From: Bacteroidota bacterium
Lineage (GTDB): Bacteria > Bacteroidota > Bacteroidia > Chitinophagales > Chitinophagaceae
Assembly (NCBI GenBank): GCA_023430465.1
Contig: JAEZAM010000015.1
Span: 1-29,451 of the forward strand
Reading direction: 5' to 3'
Length of the DNA: 29,451 nt
Shown here one piece after another: positions 16,112-24,306 of this stretch (position 1 is the stretch's first letter; each line of letters begins with the position of its first letter). Below the pieces are notes generated by a model, which saw only the letters and a list, made by a program, of their open reading frames with translations, ran no database searches and was not told the DNA's origin. The translations under genes were made by a program, and so were the position numbers.

Positions 16112-16573
16112 ATGCGCACCTTCAATGTCCGCGTTTATGGTATCCTGATCAATGATCAGCAGGAAGTGCTGGTGAGTGATGAATACATTCGCGGGGGATA
16201 TTTCACCAAATTTCCCGGCGGAGGACTGGAATTTGGGGAAGGCACCCGCGATTGCCTGGCTCGGGAATTTATGGAAGAAATGAATCTCAAAGTGGAGGTA
16301 ACCGACCATTTTTACACCACCGATTTTTTCCAGGAATCAGCCTTCAACCCTGGACACCAGATACTTTCGGTCTACTACCGGGTAAAGGCCCTCGAACCGA
16401 TCACCGTTCCGCTCAGAGATAAACCTTTTGATTTTGATGCGACGCAACTTGCCGCATATGATACGCATGGTGAAACAGAAACATTCCGGTTCATACCTAT
16501 GGATCAATTTTCAGAAGAAAGTGTTACCCTTCCAATCGATAAGATCGTAGCAACCATGATCAGGAACGCATAG
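16112..16573 (+). CDS. Nudix hydrolase
   Basis: The 153-residue protein carries a Nudix box at 37-59, GGLEFGEGTRDCLAREFMEE followed by MNL. It fits G-x5-E-x7-REU-x-EE-x-G-U except that the final glycine is asparagine (N58). The metal-binding glutamates E52, E55 and E56 are intact, so hydrolysis of a nucleoside diphosphate derivative is expected; the substrate cannot be told. It lies two bases after corA. Its 3' end overlaps the convergent transporter gene by 14 bases, which leaves no room for a separate terminator. Confidence 0.9.
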   Translation: MRTFNVRVYGILINDQQEVLVSDEYIRGGYFTKFPGGGLEFGEGTRDCLAREFMEEMNLKVEVTDHFYTTDFFQESAFNPGHQILSVYYRVKALEPITVPLRDKPFDFDATQLAAYDTHGETETFRFIPMDQFSEESVTLPIDKIVATMIRNA

Positions 16574-17354
16574 CTGCCTCTTTCATCTCTTTCGCTACAT
16601 CATGGCCCAGGTACCGTTCAATCCATCCGTGCAACAAGTATATAACCGGCGTCAGCACGACCGCTACGATAAATTTATAGATGTAGTTCACGATGCAGAT
16701 AGCGATCACCTGGTCAAGCGGCCAGGGATCCCCCTGCCCACTTACGAGTTTTGGATAAACATAAAACGCGATCACCAGCACGATGAAACTGTCGATCAGT
16801 TGTGACACAAGCGTGGAGCCGGTTGCCCGCAGCCAGATCTTTTTCTCTCCCGTCATTTTTTTGATCCGGTGAAAGATCAGCACATCTGCCACCTGGGCTA
16901 CCATGAACGCCACCATGGAAGCGATGATGATACCCAACCCCTGCCCATACACCGCGTTGTAGGCCGTCGACATATTTTCCACTCCCACTGATTGCTTGCT
17001 GCCTGCCCACCACTCATTGGGAGAGGTAGCAATGGCGGCGCTGACCATCAGGAACCCGAAAGCGATCAGCCCGATCGTCAGCCAGCTCAGGAACTTCACC
17101 CCTTTCGGTCCATAGTATTCATTGATGATGTCGGTCATAATGAATACCACCGGCCACAGCAACACACCGCAGGTGAGGTTGAACGAATAGGTATTGCCAA
17201 ACAGGGAAATGTTGGCCGGTTGAAGACCAAGGGTCGATTCCAGTGAAAATATCTTTACACCGATAAATTCGGCGATCAATGCATTGGTAATGAAAAACCC
17301 GGCCAGGATCAGGAAAAGCCGGGTTGCCCGGTTATGAATGATTGTATGCAGCAT
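16560..17354 (-). CDS. yhhQ: Queuosine precursor transporter (YhhQ/VUT family)
   Basis: This 264-residue integral membrane protein has about six hydrophobic helices. The family pattern is clear: FFITNALIAEFIGVKIF near the N-terminus, then LLWPVVFIMTDIINEYYGPK (the TDIINE-YG motif), SMVAFMVAQVADVLIFHRIK in the middle, and LWLRA-type STLVSQLIDSFIVLVIAFY. Such proteins import 7-cyano- or 7-aminomethyl-7-deazaguanine for queuosine in tRNA. It has a longer loop (SPNEWWAGSKQSVGVENMST) than the E. coli protein, as is usual in Bacteroidota. The start overlaps the end of the small membrane-protein gene by 23 bases, so the two are transcribed together. Specificity is inferred from family. Confidence 0.92.
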   Translation of the reverse strand: MLHTIIHNRATRLFLILAGFFITNALIAEFIGVKIFSLESTLGLQPANISLFGNTYSFNLTCGVLLWPVVFIMTDIINEYYGPKGVKFLSWLTIGLIAFGFLMVSAAIATSPNEWWAGSKQSVGVENMSTAYNAVYGQGLGIIIASMVAFMVAQVADVLIFHRIKKMTGEKKIWLRATGSTLVSQLIDSFIVLVIAFYVYPKLVSGQGDPWPLDQVIAICIVNYIYKFIVAVVLTPVIYLLHGWIERYLGHDVAKEMKEAAMRS

Positions 17355-17637
17355 TCTGGTATATTATATAAACGAGTAACAGGATCAGGAAAAGAATGTT
17401 GGAAATGACCAGCCACGGAGGCACGATTTCGTGCAGGCGGCGACGCAGCATCGACACCACGAGATAACAGATATTCACCAGCGGGATCACCACGAAACCA
17501 AACAGGTACCCGATGATTATGATGGTGCCGATGATATTCTGATTATCGGTCCAATCCCTTACCTGTAGCGAAAAGGACAGGATTACGAAAATGCCGCAAA
17601 TGAAAGCAAGACGGGATAAAAATAATAGCCAGCGCAT
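17332..17637 (-). CDS. Small membrane protein of unknown function
   Basis: The 101-residue product has three likely membrane helices: residues about 4-24 (LLFLSRLAFICGIFVILSFS), about 35-62 (IIGTIIIIGYLFGFVVIPLV) and about 75-94 (WLVISNILFLILLLVYIIYQ). Short charged loops (RRRLHE) separate them. No family is recognised. Its 3' end overlaps the transporter gene by 23 bases. It is divergent from the YfhO-family gene across a 55-base gap. Confidence 0.7.
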   Translation of the reverse strand: MRWLLFLSRLAFICGIFVILSFSLQVRDWTDNQNIIGTIIIIGYLFGFVVIPLVNICYLVVSMLRRRLHEIVPPWLVISNILFLILLLVYIIYQNAAYNHS

Positions 17638-17692
17638 CGGCGATTTTCGTCTAAAATAGCATTATTTTGTCAGCCTAATAGCACTTTATACT

Positions 17693-20209
17693 ATGAATAA
17701 GAGCCTGTTCGCGAAGTTGTTACCACATATTATCGCCTTCGTTGTCTTTCTTTTGGTTGCGGTAATCTATTGCAGACCGGTGCTCGATGATAAAGTGCTT
17801 CAGCAACATGATATCACGCAGTGGCAGGGCGCCATCCAGCAATCCCTCGAGTTCAAAGAGAAACACGGGCACATGCCACTCTGGACAAACTCCATGTTTG
17901 CCGGTATGCCCACCTTCCAGATTGGTGCTGAATCGAACAATTACATTCCCGGCTACCTGCACATGATCCTGACAATGGGACTTCCTGCTCCCATCCAGTT
18001 CTTCTTCCTGGCCTGCATCTGCTTCTACTTTTTATGCATAACCCTTCGCGTGAGCCCCTGGCTTGGTATACTTGGAGCGCTTGGCTTCGCTTACGCCACC
18101 TATAACCCGGTCATCATTGTAGCGGGTCATGCCACGAAAATGTGGGCCATGGCTTATATGCCTGCCGTACTCGGATCCCTGATACTGATATTTGAAAAAC
18201 GATACTGGCTTGGAGCGGCACTCACCGCACTTTTTACGTCGACCATGGTGGCAATGAACCACCCCCAGATCGTTTATTATTTTTTCCTTGCCGCAGCCAT
18301 CATGACCCTTTTCTTCGTGGTGCGCTGGATCAGGGCTGGCGAATTCCGGCACCTCGCTATGGTAGCGGGATTTACAATCGTTGCCGCGGTGACCGGTCTG
18401 CTCGTCAACTCTGTCACCCTGTTGTCTACTTACGAATACCAGAAAGAAACCATCCGTGGCGGCAGCTCCGTTCTCACCGATACCACGCAGGCTCATCTGA
18501 AATCAGCCACCGGACTCGATAAGGATTATGCATTCAGTTACAGCGCTGCGATTCCCGAACCGCTCGTCCTGCTCGTACCGCGCATGTATGGCGGCAGCGC
18601 GGGCGGTGAAGAAGTGGCACAGGAAAAATCAAAAGCAATTGAGGCACTCTCCTCCCTGCCCCGCGAACTCCAGCAACAGCTTGGTGTATCAATGCGCTAC
18701 TACTGGGGCGGCATCAGCCAGGACGGCCGCTTTGGCGGGACCTCCGGCCCTCCCTACTCCGGTGCCATCGTCTGCTTCCTTGCCCTCTTATCGTTTTTCA
18801 TGCTCGATGGCAAACATAAATGGTGGGCGCTGGCCGCAATTGGCCTGACCGTTGTGATGTCATGGGGTTATTACTTCAAATCATTCAATTATTTCCTGTT
18901 CGACTACCTGCCCTTCTACAATAAGTTCCGCGCCCCTTCCATGGCGCTGGTCATCCCGCAACTGCTGCTGCCCATGCTGGCCGTGCTGGGGGTAAATGCG
19001 ATGATTCAGAACCCGGACAAAAAAGACCTGCTCGCCCGATTCAAGAAAGGCATGATCGCAACGGGTGGCTTGTTTGTATTGCTATTCCTGCTATACTTCT
19101 CCTTCGACTTCCTGACCAAAGGTGACAGCGAATTGCTCCGCGCCGTAAGAGATGCCAATCAGCCCCAACTCCTGGAAGCAGTGAAGGGTTTCTATGACGG
19201 CCTGGTTGCTGACCGGAAGGGACTGATGATGGGCGATATCTTCCGCTCGCTCGGGTTCATTGCCGTAGCAGCCGTAACATTATGGTTCCTGATCAAGAAG
19301 ACCATCCAGCCGGCAGTGGCTATTGGTATCCTCGCCGCATTTTCATTCATCGACCTCATCGTTATCGACAGCAATTACCTCAATGCCGATAAATACCAGG
19401 ATCGAATGGAAAATGAAGCGCACTTCCAGCGTACCAAAGCAGATGATCAGATACTGGCCGATAAATCATACTACCGTGTATTCAACTATGCGGGGGATTT
19501 TCATGCAGAAGCCTATACCTCTTATCTCTATAATTCCATTGGCGGCTATCATGCTGTAAAGCTCCGGCTGTTCCAGGACATCATCGAGCGCCAACTGGCC
19601 ACACAGCAACCCAACCTGGCGGTGCTGAATATGCTCAATGCCAAATACATCATTCAGAAAGATCAGCGTGGAGTAACGCAACAGGCTCAACCAAACCCCG
19701 GCGCCCTGGGTCCGGTCTGGTTTGTGAAGCATGTATCGTTCGTGAAAAATGCGGACGAAGAGATGGCGGCCCTGAATGATTTCAACCCCAGAGATACGGC
19801 ATTTGTCCAGGAAGCATTCCGTGGATCGGTACCCTTTCTCCCTGCACCTGACAGTACGGCAACGATCAGCCTGGTAAGCAACGAGAATGATGTAATCAAC
19901 TATACGTACTCTTCACCGACGAACCAGTTTGCCGTATTCAGCGAAGTGTATTATAAAGCTGGATGGCGCGCCTTTGTGAATGGCAAAGAAACGCCGATCG
20001 TTAAGACCAACTATGTTCTGCGTGGTCTCGCCCTGCCCGCTGGTCAGAATGTAAAGGTTGAGTTCAGGTTTGAACCGCAGGGATACCTGACCGGAAAAAC
20101 GCTGACGACCATCTTCACGATCATCCTTGCGGGCATTATCCTGGCGGCGATCTTCATGGAGTGGAGAAAATCAAAACGAGGATCAACAACCAAAACAGTC
20201 AAGGCATAG
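17693..20209 (+). CDS. YfhO-family polytopic membrane protein (GT-C-like)
   Basis: The 838-residue protein starts with a membrane helix (LLPHIIAFVVFLLVAVIYCR). It continues with the first extracytoplasmic loop typical of the family (QQHDITQWQGA, then PLWTNSMFAGMPTFQIG), where a DITQW aspartate stands at the usual catalytic place of GT-C enzymes. About twelve more helices follow, up to about residue 570 (LGFIAVAAVTLWFLI, AVAIGILAAFSFIDLIVID). An extracytoplasmic domain comes next (NADKYQDRMENEAHFQ..., AGWRAFVNGKETPIVKTNYV) and then a last helix (TIFTIILAGIILAAIFMEW). In Firmicutes YfhO acts in lipoteichoic acid glycosylation. In Bacteroidota it probably transfers a sugar from a lipid carrier, but the acceptor is unknown. 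A glycosyltransferase gene follows after 27 bases. Confidence 0.9.
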   Translation: MNKSLFAKLLPHIIAFVVFLLVAVIYCRPVLDDKVLQQHDITQWQGAIQQSLEFKEKHGHMPLWTNSMFAGMPTFQIGAESNNYIPGYLHMILTMGLPAPIQFFFLACICFYFLCITLRVSPWLGILGALGFAYATYNPVIIVAGHATKMWAMAYMPAVLGSLILIFEKRYWLGAALTALFTSTMVAMNHPQIVYYFFLAAAIMTLFFVVRWIRAGEFRHLAMVAGFTIVAAVTGLLVNSVTLLSTYEYQKETIRGGSSVLTDTTQAHLKSATGLDKDYAFSYSAAIPEPLVLLVPRMYGGSAGGEEVAQEKSKAIEALSSLPRELQQQLGVSMRYYWGGISQDGRFGGTSGPPYSGAIVCFLALLSFFMLDGKHKWWALAAIGLTVVMSWGYYFKSFNYFLFDYLPFYNKFRAPSMALVIPQLLLPMLAVLGVNAMIQNPDKKDLLARFKKGMIATGGLFVLLFLLYFSFDFLTKGDSELLRAVRDANQPQLLEAVKGFYDGLVADRKGLMMGDIFRSLGFIAVAAVTLWFLIKKTIQPAVAIGILAAFSFIDLIVIDSNYLNADKYQDRMENEAHFQRTKADDQILADKSYYRVFNYAGDFHAEAYTSYLYNSIGGYHAVKLRLFQDIIERQLATQQPNLAVLNMLNAKYIIQKDQRGVTQQAQPNPGALGPVWFVKHVSFVKNADEEMAALNDFNPRDTAFVQEAFRGSVPFLPAPDSTATISLVSNENDVINYTYSSPTNQFAVFSEVYYKAGWRAFVNGKETPIVKTNYVLRGLALPAGQNVKVEFRFEPQGYLTGKTLTTIFTIILAGIILAAIFMEWRKSKRGSTTKTVKA

Positions 20210-20236
20210 GGCCTTTCACGGTATTGAAAGCAGCCT

Positions 20237-21022
20237 ATGGAACCCAGCTTATCAGTCATCACGATCTGTTTCAACAACCTCCCGGAGCTGGTGGCGACCT
20301 GTGCGTCGGTAGATGCGCAGGAGCAGCATCCTGATGAACATTTGATCGTGGATGGGTCTACGGATGAGCGGATCGTCAATTGGCTGAGCTCAAATCCCCA
20401 GCCCGTTTACCGGCGATGGATACATGAGCGTGACCATGGCATATCCGATGCGTTCAATAAGGGCATTACGCATTCGCGGGGCGAGATCACTCACCTGTTG
20501 AATTCCGGCGACCGTTATTATGCACCCGGGGCGATCGCCATGGTGATTCAAGCGTTCAGTACCGATGCGCAATTGCAATGGGTGCATGGGTTGTACGTGC
20601 AGCACCGGGGCGGTGTGGATGTGATCAGTGGCACGAGGTTCGATGCCGCGCAACTGTGGAAGGGTATGCGAACGGTGGCACACCCGACGATGTTCATCCG
20701 CCGGGATTGTTATGAGAAACACGGGCTTTACAACACTGATCTGAAAGTGGCAATGGACTACGACCTGTTACTGAGGATCAGGAATGAAAAGTTTGCTTTT
20801 ATCCGTTCCCCCATGGTCTACTTCGCGCCGGGTGGTGCGAGCCATATCCAGTTTGAGAAAGGCCTGTCCGAAGTCAGGAACAGCTACCGCCAGCACGTAG
20901 GCCGATCCTGGAAACAAACGCTCTGGCAGACGCGTCAGCGGTTGCTGCACGGGTTGATGGAGACGGGTGTGGGGAGAAGATTGTTTGCCTTTAAAAACAG
21001 GAAAAAAACAGTTACTGCCTGA
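20237..21022 (+). CDS. Family-2 glycosyltransferase
   Basis: The 261-residue protein has the GT-A nucleotide-binding start SVITICFNNLPELVATCASV and HLIVDGSTDERIVNWL (about 6-52). The RDHGISDAFNKGITHSRGEI block (about 73-92) follows, then the metal-site region LLNSGDRYY, where NSGD replaces the common NSDD. Later HPTMFIRRDCYEKHGLYNTD and MDYDLLLRI are usual for sugar transferases of this WcaA-like group. The C-terminus is basic (RQRLLHGLMETGVGRRLF...KNRKKT), suggesting peripheral membrane attachment. It lies 27 bases downstream of the YfhO gene and may work with it. Donor and acceptor are unknown. Confidence 0.92.
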   Translation: MEPSLSVITICFNNLPELVATCASVDAQEQHPDEHLIVDGSTDERIVNWLSSNPQPVYRRWIHERDHGISDAFNKGITHSRGEITHLLNSGDRYYAPGAIAMVIQAFSTDAQLQWVHGLYVQHRGGVDVISGTRFDAAQLWKGMRTVAHPTMFIRRDCYEKHGLYNTDLKVAMDYDLLLRIRNEKFAFIRSPMVYFAPGGASHIQFEKGLSEVRNSYRQHVGRSWKQTLWQTRQRLLHGLMETGVGRRLFAFKNRKKTVTA

Positions 21023-21067
21023 ACTGTTCCCAGTCCGCCAACTATCGCACGAATGTTTGACGTACAC

Positions 21068-21094
21068 AAAATAAAAGACCGGCGATAGCCGGTC
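21068..21094 (-). terminator. Intrinsic terminator of the lipoprotein gene
   Basis: On the minus strand GACCGGC-TATC-GCCGGTC forms a perfect 7-base stem with a 4-base loop, followed by TTTTATTTT. It lies 25 bases beyond the lipoprotein stop. It could also block plus-strand transcripts, but no T-run is present on that side. Confidence 0.82.
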
Positions 21095-21118
21095 CAATTA
21101 TACTGTATATTATAGAAC

Positions 21119-21595
21119 TTAAAGCGGTGTCCTCAAGACAGAGCTGAGCACCGGGTTTCCCAGATCATTTACAAACGATGTAACGCAGAAAAACGAATTT
21201 TCTGTCAGGCTAAGAGAAGTAAGTTTCAGTAGCTTGAAATTTCCTCCGCCAAAGTTGATATTCAGATCAAGAGAAGATTTGGCAGCATTGGTAAATTGCC
21301 AGGTCATTGGCAGATTTTGTGCAGGTGTCGGGCTATAAGTGCCGGTTCCATCTGCAAGAAAGGTGAGTTTATCGTTATCGTAGTTATTCGTATTGGTGTT
21401 ACCGCCACGTTTATAATAAATCCTTGTGTTATTTTCTACCTGTATGATCTCCTCCATTTTCCATGTATGTGCGGTTAACAAGGCGAGGACATCGACAGGA
21501 GGAGTTGGTGGTGGATTTACGTCATCATTATCCTGGGAGCAGGAAATAAGAAGGATTGACATAAGGAGGCAGGCGACTGTAAGCAGTTTACGCAT
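21119..21595 (-). CDS. Lipocalin-like lipoprotein
   Basis: I chose ATG 21595 because the promoter's -7 element covers 21614-21621, which rules out the upstream ATG at 21616. The product of about 158 residues starts MRKLLTVACLLMSILLISCS, a lipoprotein signal peptide with the lipobox LISC. A proline-rich spacer follows (NPPPTPPVDV), then LLTAHTWKMEEII...NDKLTFLADGTGTYS...MTWQFTNAAKSSLDLNINFG. This T-W-K ... L-TF--DGT-T pattern belongs to the small lipocalin-like lipoproteins common in Bacteroidota. It is presumably anchored in the outer membrane or periplasm. It is a single-gene unit with its own promoter and terminator. Confidence 0.88.
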   Translation of the reverse strand: MRKLLTVACLLMSILLISCSQDNDDVNPPPTPPVDVLALLTAHTWKMEEIIQVENNTRIYYKRGGNTNTNNYDNDKLTFLADGTGTYSPTPAQNLPMTWQFTNAAKSSLDLNINFGGGNFKLLKLTSLSLTENSFFCVTSFVNDLGNPVLSSVLRTPL

Positions 21596-21613
21596 GGTGG
21601 CTGATTTAGTGGC

Positions 21614-21646
21614 CAAATATAGTGGAGAAAATGGGAAACAATCAAA
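21614..21646 (-). promoter_or_regulatory. Promoter of the lipoprotein gene
   Basis: On the minus strand TTTG (21646-21643) and TATATTTG (21621-21614) match the Bacteroidota consensus exactly with a 21-base spacer. The -33 element overlaps the last codons of the glycosyltransferase gene upstream. The ATG at 21595 follows 18 bases after the -7 element. Confidence 0.85.
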
Positions 21647-22574
21647 TCCTGGAAAATTGACGCGCTAACCATCCCAAAAACATAAATGATTTCGATAAAA
21701 TACCCACCTTCAGAAGCGAAGGTGATATTCGGGACTGCAAGCGGATGATCCTTTTGCAAGCCGGTGGAATCAGCGGATAATATGCTGCTGCCTGCTCGGC
21801 TGACCGGATGCCCAGGTTTCTGAATAATCGCCAGAAATAATCATAGACGATAATATTATTGAGAATGGCAATGCCATGCTCCTCCAGGAACATCATGTTC
21901 TCAGGGATCTGGACTTTTGGTTCCCGAAAGGTGTAGGTTGTTACCTGTTCTTTGTGAAACCCTATATTTAATAAAACCGGGTCGATGTAGGCATATGGAA
22001 CTCCTGATCTGAAACATCTTATATAATAGTCGAAATCGACAATGAATTTATATCGGGTATCATACTTTATCTGGATATCACGGTGAACCATAGTGCAGCT
22101 GGGATTGCCGACATAAACGCGTTTAACAAGGTGATAGGGATTTAGCTTAAGGAACCAAAGGTCAACCCGGGAGCATTTGACGACATAGTGCGCATTGTCT
22201 GCTTCTACCACGTTTTGAAAAGCAGAAAAAAAGAATTTCTTTTCGGGATGCGCCTGAGTTGCGTCATGAAATGTTTTTAAACTATCAGGACCTGTAAACC
22301 AGTCATCATTATGCATCAGTTTGATCCAGGTGCCACTTGCCCTCGCGATAGCTGCATTCCAATTGGCTGGTGTACCGAGCGCGGGCAAGTTCCTCGAATA
22401 TATCACCTCCGGGAACATTTCTGTGACAAGGTCATGAACAGAATTGTCAGGGCTGTCATCGGTTATTACGATCTCATAGTCTGTAAATGACTGGATTCTA
22501 ATTGAATCGAGCAGCCTTTTTAGATGACCCGGGTTTTTATAGGCAGGTATGCAGATTGATATTCGTGGTTCCAT
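21642..22574 (-). CDS. Family-2 glycosyltransferase, last gene of the polysaccharide operon
   Basis: The 310-residue protein begins MEPRISICIPAYKNPGHLKR, the usual GT-A start. YEIVITDDSPDNSVHDLV and PANWNAAIARASGTWIKLMH follow, and then the metal-binding NDDW (about 112-115). The C-terminal half is helix-rich and basic and holds no transmembrane helix. It lies 15 bases behind the preceding glycosyltransferase gene. It should add one sugar to the cell-surface glycan built by the cluster; donor and linkage cannot be told. Confidence 0.93.
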   Translation of the reverse strand: MEPRISICIPAYKNPGHLKRLLDSIRIQSFTDYEIVITDDSPDNSVHDLVTEMFPEVIYSRNLPALGTPANWNAAIARASGTWIKLMHNDDWFTGPDSLKTFHDATQAHPEKKFFFSAFQNVVEADNAHYVVKCSRVDLWFLKLNPYHLVKRVYVGNPSCTMVHRDIQIKYDTRYKFIVDFDYYIRCFRSGVPYAYIDPVLLNIGFHKEQVTTYTFREPKVQIPENMMFLEEHGIAILNNIIVYDYFWRLFRNLGIRSAEQAAAYYPLIPPACKRIIRLQSRISPSLLKVGILSKSFMFLGWLARQFSRI

Positions 22575-22589
22575 ATTTCACAACTGAAA

Positions 22590-23564
22590 CTATCCGATGG
22601 AAGAATTATTACCTGCAGACTTTAGAATACCTAATTCCTTTTTGACGGGTAACACAACAGATTTGAATTGATATCTCAGCTTGAAACGCTTCATAAAAGG
22701 AAAGGAAAGTATCCGTAGTGCAAACCGATGTATTTCGTCAAGCTTACCCTGATCCCCTTTGATGAGATAATATTTTTTCAAATTGAAGACATTTGAAATG
22801 AACCACGTGCCCAGATGCCGACTTATGGCCTCTTGTTCCACTTCTCCGCGCCTCACGCTCGTCATCAGGGTATAAAACCCCTCACACCCCGTTATATAGG
22901 CGGCAAAATTTAGTTTGGAGAAATTGTCTGGATGGAACGTGACCCGACTGAACATATGGTTTATCATAATAGCACCTTTATGGGATGCTGTTAAAGCAAG
23001 CAGGGCGTGATCAGCCAAATGTGGGCTTCCAAAATCAGGCATTCCCTTCATCAGTTTGACTGAAGTGATATCCAAAATACAACTTGACCAGAGCAAAGAG
23101 GTTGTCCGCCTAGGGTCCAGTATTTCCATGACGCAATCGTCCGCCGAGACAAGCTCTTTTTCCATAGGGGCTTTGCCGGCTCTTCCAAAACCACCATATA
23201 ATGAAAGCCCGGGATGCTGCTGGATTACGCCCTGGAAATAAGAAAGAAAATTCGGTTCCACCGGGTCATCGTCCGTAACCAAGACAACGTAGGGAGTTAC
23301 CGCAAGATCGATGGCACGATTGAAACTTTGAACCATACCGAGATTGATTCCATTTGGAAAATATCTTATACGCGAATCTCCAATACCAACCACAACTGGT
23401 TCTGCAGATTTATCAGGGTCATTATCACAAATGACAATATAAAAGTCTGAATGTTCCTGCCTTAGCAGCAAGCGAATTTGCTGCTCCAACATAGCAGGGC
23501 GCTTAAAAGTACTAATGCAAAAGCTGACCCATGCGTCGCGTCCAGACACCTGCCCATCAATCAT
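22590..23564 (-). CDS. Family-2 glycosyltransferase
   Basis: The 324-residue protein shows VSFCISTFKRPAMLEQQIRL (about 13-32), FYIVICDNDPDKSAEPVV, then INLGMVQSFNRAIDLAVTPY and the metal-site VLVTDDDPVEPNF (about 94-106). All are standard for GT2 enzymes. The C-terminus is basic (KRFKLRYQFKSVVLPVKKEL). Its start overlaps the stop of the CmcI-type gene by four bases (ATGA), so it is translationally coupled. It is distinct in sequence from the next glycosyltransferase in the operon, so the two probably make different linkages. Confidence 0.93.
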   Translation of the reverse strand: MIDGQVSGRDAWVSFCISTFKRPAMLEQQIRLLLRQEHSDFYIVICDNDPDKSAEPVVVGIGDSRIRYFPNGINLGMVQSFNRAIDLAVTPYVVLVTDDDPVEPNFLSYFQGVIQQHPGLSLYGGFGRAGKAPMEKELVSADDCVMEILDPRRTTSLLWSSCILDITSVKLMKGMPDFGSPHLADHALLALTASHKGAIMINHMFSRVTFHPDNFSKLNFAAYITGCEGFYTLMTSVRRGEVEQEAISRHLGTWFISNVFNLKKYYLIKGDQGKLDEIHRFALRILSFPFMKRFKLRYQFKSVVLPVKKELGILKSAGNNSSIG

Positions 23565-24304
23565 TTCACACGTTTTAAATATCCTTTTGGAGCGACACTA
23601 ATTAGAAGCTTATTATCGATCTCTTCATCAATAATAAAGTCATCATTGCCTTGCAGGAAGGCTTGCGTAGCGGTCATGGGATTATTCCCGATACTCCAAG
23701 GCCGCTTGTGACCCGGCATGTAGTTGTCTGGCAAGTTCTCCACAATTGTGTCAAATACAACCACATAAGAACCTACGCTAACCAGCGGAGCGTATGCTTC
23801 CAGTTCAGCCAAAACATGTTGATGTGTGTGATTTGAATCAAGAACGACCAGTATTCGGCTTTTTCTTTCCGAGTGCTTACGAACGGTGGAAATAATATCC
23901 TCATCGACTGATGAGCCTTGTATCATCGTAATACGTTTGAACATTGGGTGCTGCTCGATCTCTCTACGATTGTGATCTCTGATGTCGATATCAATACCTA
24001 ATATTTCACCCTGACCAATTAGTTCAAGCATAGATGCGTAGAAAATCAGCGACCCTCCATGTGCAATACCTGTTTCTATGATTAAATCAGGTTTGACGCT
24101 CCAAATTATTTCCTGCATTGCTACAATGTCCTGCGGATACTGTATTATCGGCCGACCCATCCAGCTAAAATTATATGAATACTGAGCTTTATTTGACGCG
24201 ACATTGAAGTCACTTGCAGCCTTAGTCAGCTCGGAATTTTCACCATTGCCTTTCAACCGCATGGTTCGTTCTTCGTTGAATACCTCGATTGGATTGTTAG
24301 CCAT
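23561..24304 (-). CDS. Cephalosporin hydroxylase-type (CmcI/RhmA-like) SAM-dependent methyltransferase-fold protein
   Basis: The 247-residue protein has a Rossmann start IIETGIAHGGSLIFYASMLE (about 73-92), the glycine loop for SAM. GEILGIDIDIRDHNRREIEQ (acidic residue for the ribose), ITMIQGSSVDEDII and RILVVLDSNHTHQHVLAELE follow; the last carries the DSNH-H metal-site motif of CmcI proteins. YMPGHKRPWSIGNNPMTATQ comes near the end. Despite the family name, members in polysaccharide clusters are likely sugar O-methyltransferases rather than antibiotic enzymes. It lies two bases behind the SDR gene and overlaps the next gene by four bases. An additional methylation of the glycan is a reasonable inference. 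Confidence 0.85.
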   Translation of the reverse strand: MANNPIEVFNEERTMRLKGNGENSELTKAASDFNVASNKAQYSYNFSWMGRPIIQYPQDIVAMQEIIWSVKPDLIIETGIAHGGSLIFYASMLELIGQGEILGIDIDIRDHNRREIEQHPMFKRITMIQGSSVDEDIISTVRKHSERKSRILVVLDSNHTHQHVLAELEAYAPLVSVGSYVVVFDTIVENLPDNYMPGHKRPWSIGNNPMTATQAFLQGNDDFIIDEEIDNKLLISVAPKGYLKRVK

Positions 24305-24306
24305 TT

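Noticed and set aside
17638..17692. Promoter elements in the divergent gap before the YfhO gene (TTATTTTG, TATTTTAG)
   Set aside because: Each differs from TAnnTTTG by one base and lacks a properly spaced TTTG; both directions remain possible but unsupported.
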